From: Nitrospirales bacterium
Lineage (GTDB): Bacteria > Nitrospirota > Thermodesulfovibrionia > Thermodesulfovibrionales > Dissulfurispiraceae
Assembly (NCBI GenBank): GCA_020846375.1
Contig: JADLDZ010000125.1
Coordinates: forward strand, 1-5,122
DNA length: 5,122 nt
Direction of reading: 5' to 3'
Position numbers and translations under genes: made by a program. Below, in pieces: positions 4,576 to 5,122 of this stretch. Below the pieces are notes generated by a model. It had not been told where the DNA came from and searched no databases. It worked only from the letters and a program-made list of their open reading frames with translations. Every line of letters starts with the position of its first letter. Within the stretch, counting starts at the first letter, position 1.

Positions 4576-5122
4576 CTATTTTTTCATCTTGACTCCTTCG
4601 ACTGTTTCCCGTGTCTTCGGCATCTGATCCGGACTTCCTCCTCTGCGAGTAACGATGAGCCGGAGCAGTTCCAGCAGCAGCGCATTGTTCCGTGACGCCC
4701 GTTTCCGTAGTGCGGGCAGAAGCCTTTGCGTCTGCTCAAGAATCTCATCTCGCTGATCCCACGCTCTGTCGATATGTGCGATAAGCCTGCCCGGAGTGAT
4801 ATCCTGAAAAGGCGGGGTCTCCATCCCGAGTTCCTCGATAAAGCCCAGTACTTTTTTTGCATACGGGAGTGCAACGAAGGGCACACCCTGCAGGGCGGCA
4901 AAAATGAGGAAGTGAAGCCGCATTCCGATAACGAACTCGAACTTTTTCATAATGGTCATGATCTGGCCCGGCGAATAATCTCCTTGCAGGATGCTGGCAT
5001 GGTTGGGCCACACCATACGCGCAATTACCGAATGCGCTTGATGGAGATCGTGTTTCTGCTCCATGGGAACGAATACCACGTCACACGCGTATCGGTCGAT
5101 CAAGTAGTCCGCCGTGTCCGCA
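4576..5122 (-). CDS. Polysaccharide pyruvyl transferase family protein, C-terminal part (CsaB-like)
   Basis: The frame is open from the right edge (5121) to TAG at 4578-4576, giving 181 C-terminal residues; the N-terminal half lies outside the window. A TTG at 5103 is internal, since the frame continues upstream (ADTADYL). The family signature (PF04230) is clear at visible residues 62-87: FEFVIGMRLHFLIFAA, then GVPFVALPYAKKV, with an acidic helix GFIEELGM. Upstream, DVVFVPMEQKHD (14-25) matches the family's strand-and-loop before the nucleotide/substrate region. Known members such as CsaB add a pyruvyl ketal from phosphoenolpyruvate to cell-wall or exopolysaccharide sugars, and the conserved RLH motif is part of the active-site region. 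Residues 158-181 are a basic, low-similarity tail. CsaB itself is best known from organisms with S-layer (SLH) anchoring; a PssM- or WcaK-like exopolysaccharide role is equally possible. The family is secure; the exact substrate is not. It converges on the TPR gene across 72 bases. Confidence 0.88.
   Translation of the reverse strand, partial: ADTADYLIDRYACDVVFVPMEQKHDLHQAHSVIARMVWPNHASILQGDYSPGQIMTIMKKFEFVIGMRLHFLIFAALQGVPFVALPYAKKVLGFIEELGMETPPFQDITPGRLIAHIDRAWDQRDEILEQTQRLLPALRKRASRNNALLLELLRLIVTRRGGSPDQMPKTRETVEGVKMKK

Noticed and set aside
4510..4695. Small plus-strand frame of 61 codons after the TPR gene
   Set aside because: It covers the possible terminator and runs antisense to the 3' end of the pyruvyl transferase gene, with no credible ribosome binding site.

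Overview
The window looks like ordinary chromosomal sequence from a GC-rich, Gram-negative (diderm) bacterium. It encodes a periplasmic MlaC-type lipid carrier, a secreted DUF3617 protein, a glutaminyl-tRNA synthetase and part of a polysaccharide pyruvyl transferase. Phylum cannot be fixed from sequence alone. The gene mix and strong extended -10 promoters would suit Nitrospirota or a deltaproteobacterial (Desulfobacterota) lineage, but this is only an inference.

Layout. Bases 1-419 (+) are the end of a secreted DUF3617 protein whose first codons lie outside the window. A weak terminator (427-458) and a promoter (460-488) separate it from mlaC (507-1223, +). mlaC runs head-on into glnS (1248-2993, -), and the two stop codons lie in one palindrome. 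Bases 3009-3423 are a control region with three promoters: one leftward for glnS, one rightward for a tRNA-Leu(CAG) gene (3176-3259), and one rightward for a secreted TPR protein (3424-4503). The last transcript has a leader of about 100 nt rich in nested inverted repeats. Bases 4504-4575 hold a short heptamer repeat and a possible terminator. The window ends inside a leftward polysaccharide pyruvyl transferase gene (4576 to beyond 5122).

How the genes relate. Nearly every gene appears to have its own promoter, so this is a row of single-gene units rather than one operon. Four of the products concern the cell envelope (DUF3617 protein, MlaC, TPR protein, pyruvyl transferase). glnS and tRNA-Leu are translation genes transcribed divergently. 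No mobile element, CRISPR array or defence system is visible.

The most unusual feature is the leader before the TPR gene. Its four segments can pair as 1:2, 2:3 or 3:4 in mutually exclusive ways, and at DNA level the same bases form two similar dyads 51 bp apart. Either RNA-based attenuation or a twin operator would explain it. Neither matches a known riboswitch class that I recognise.
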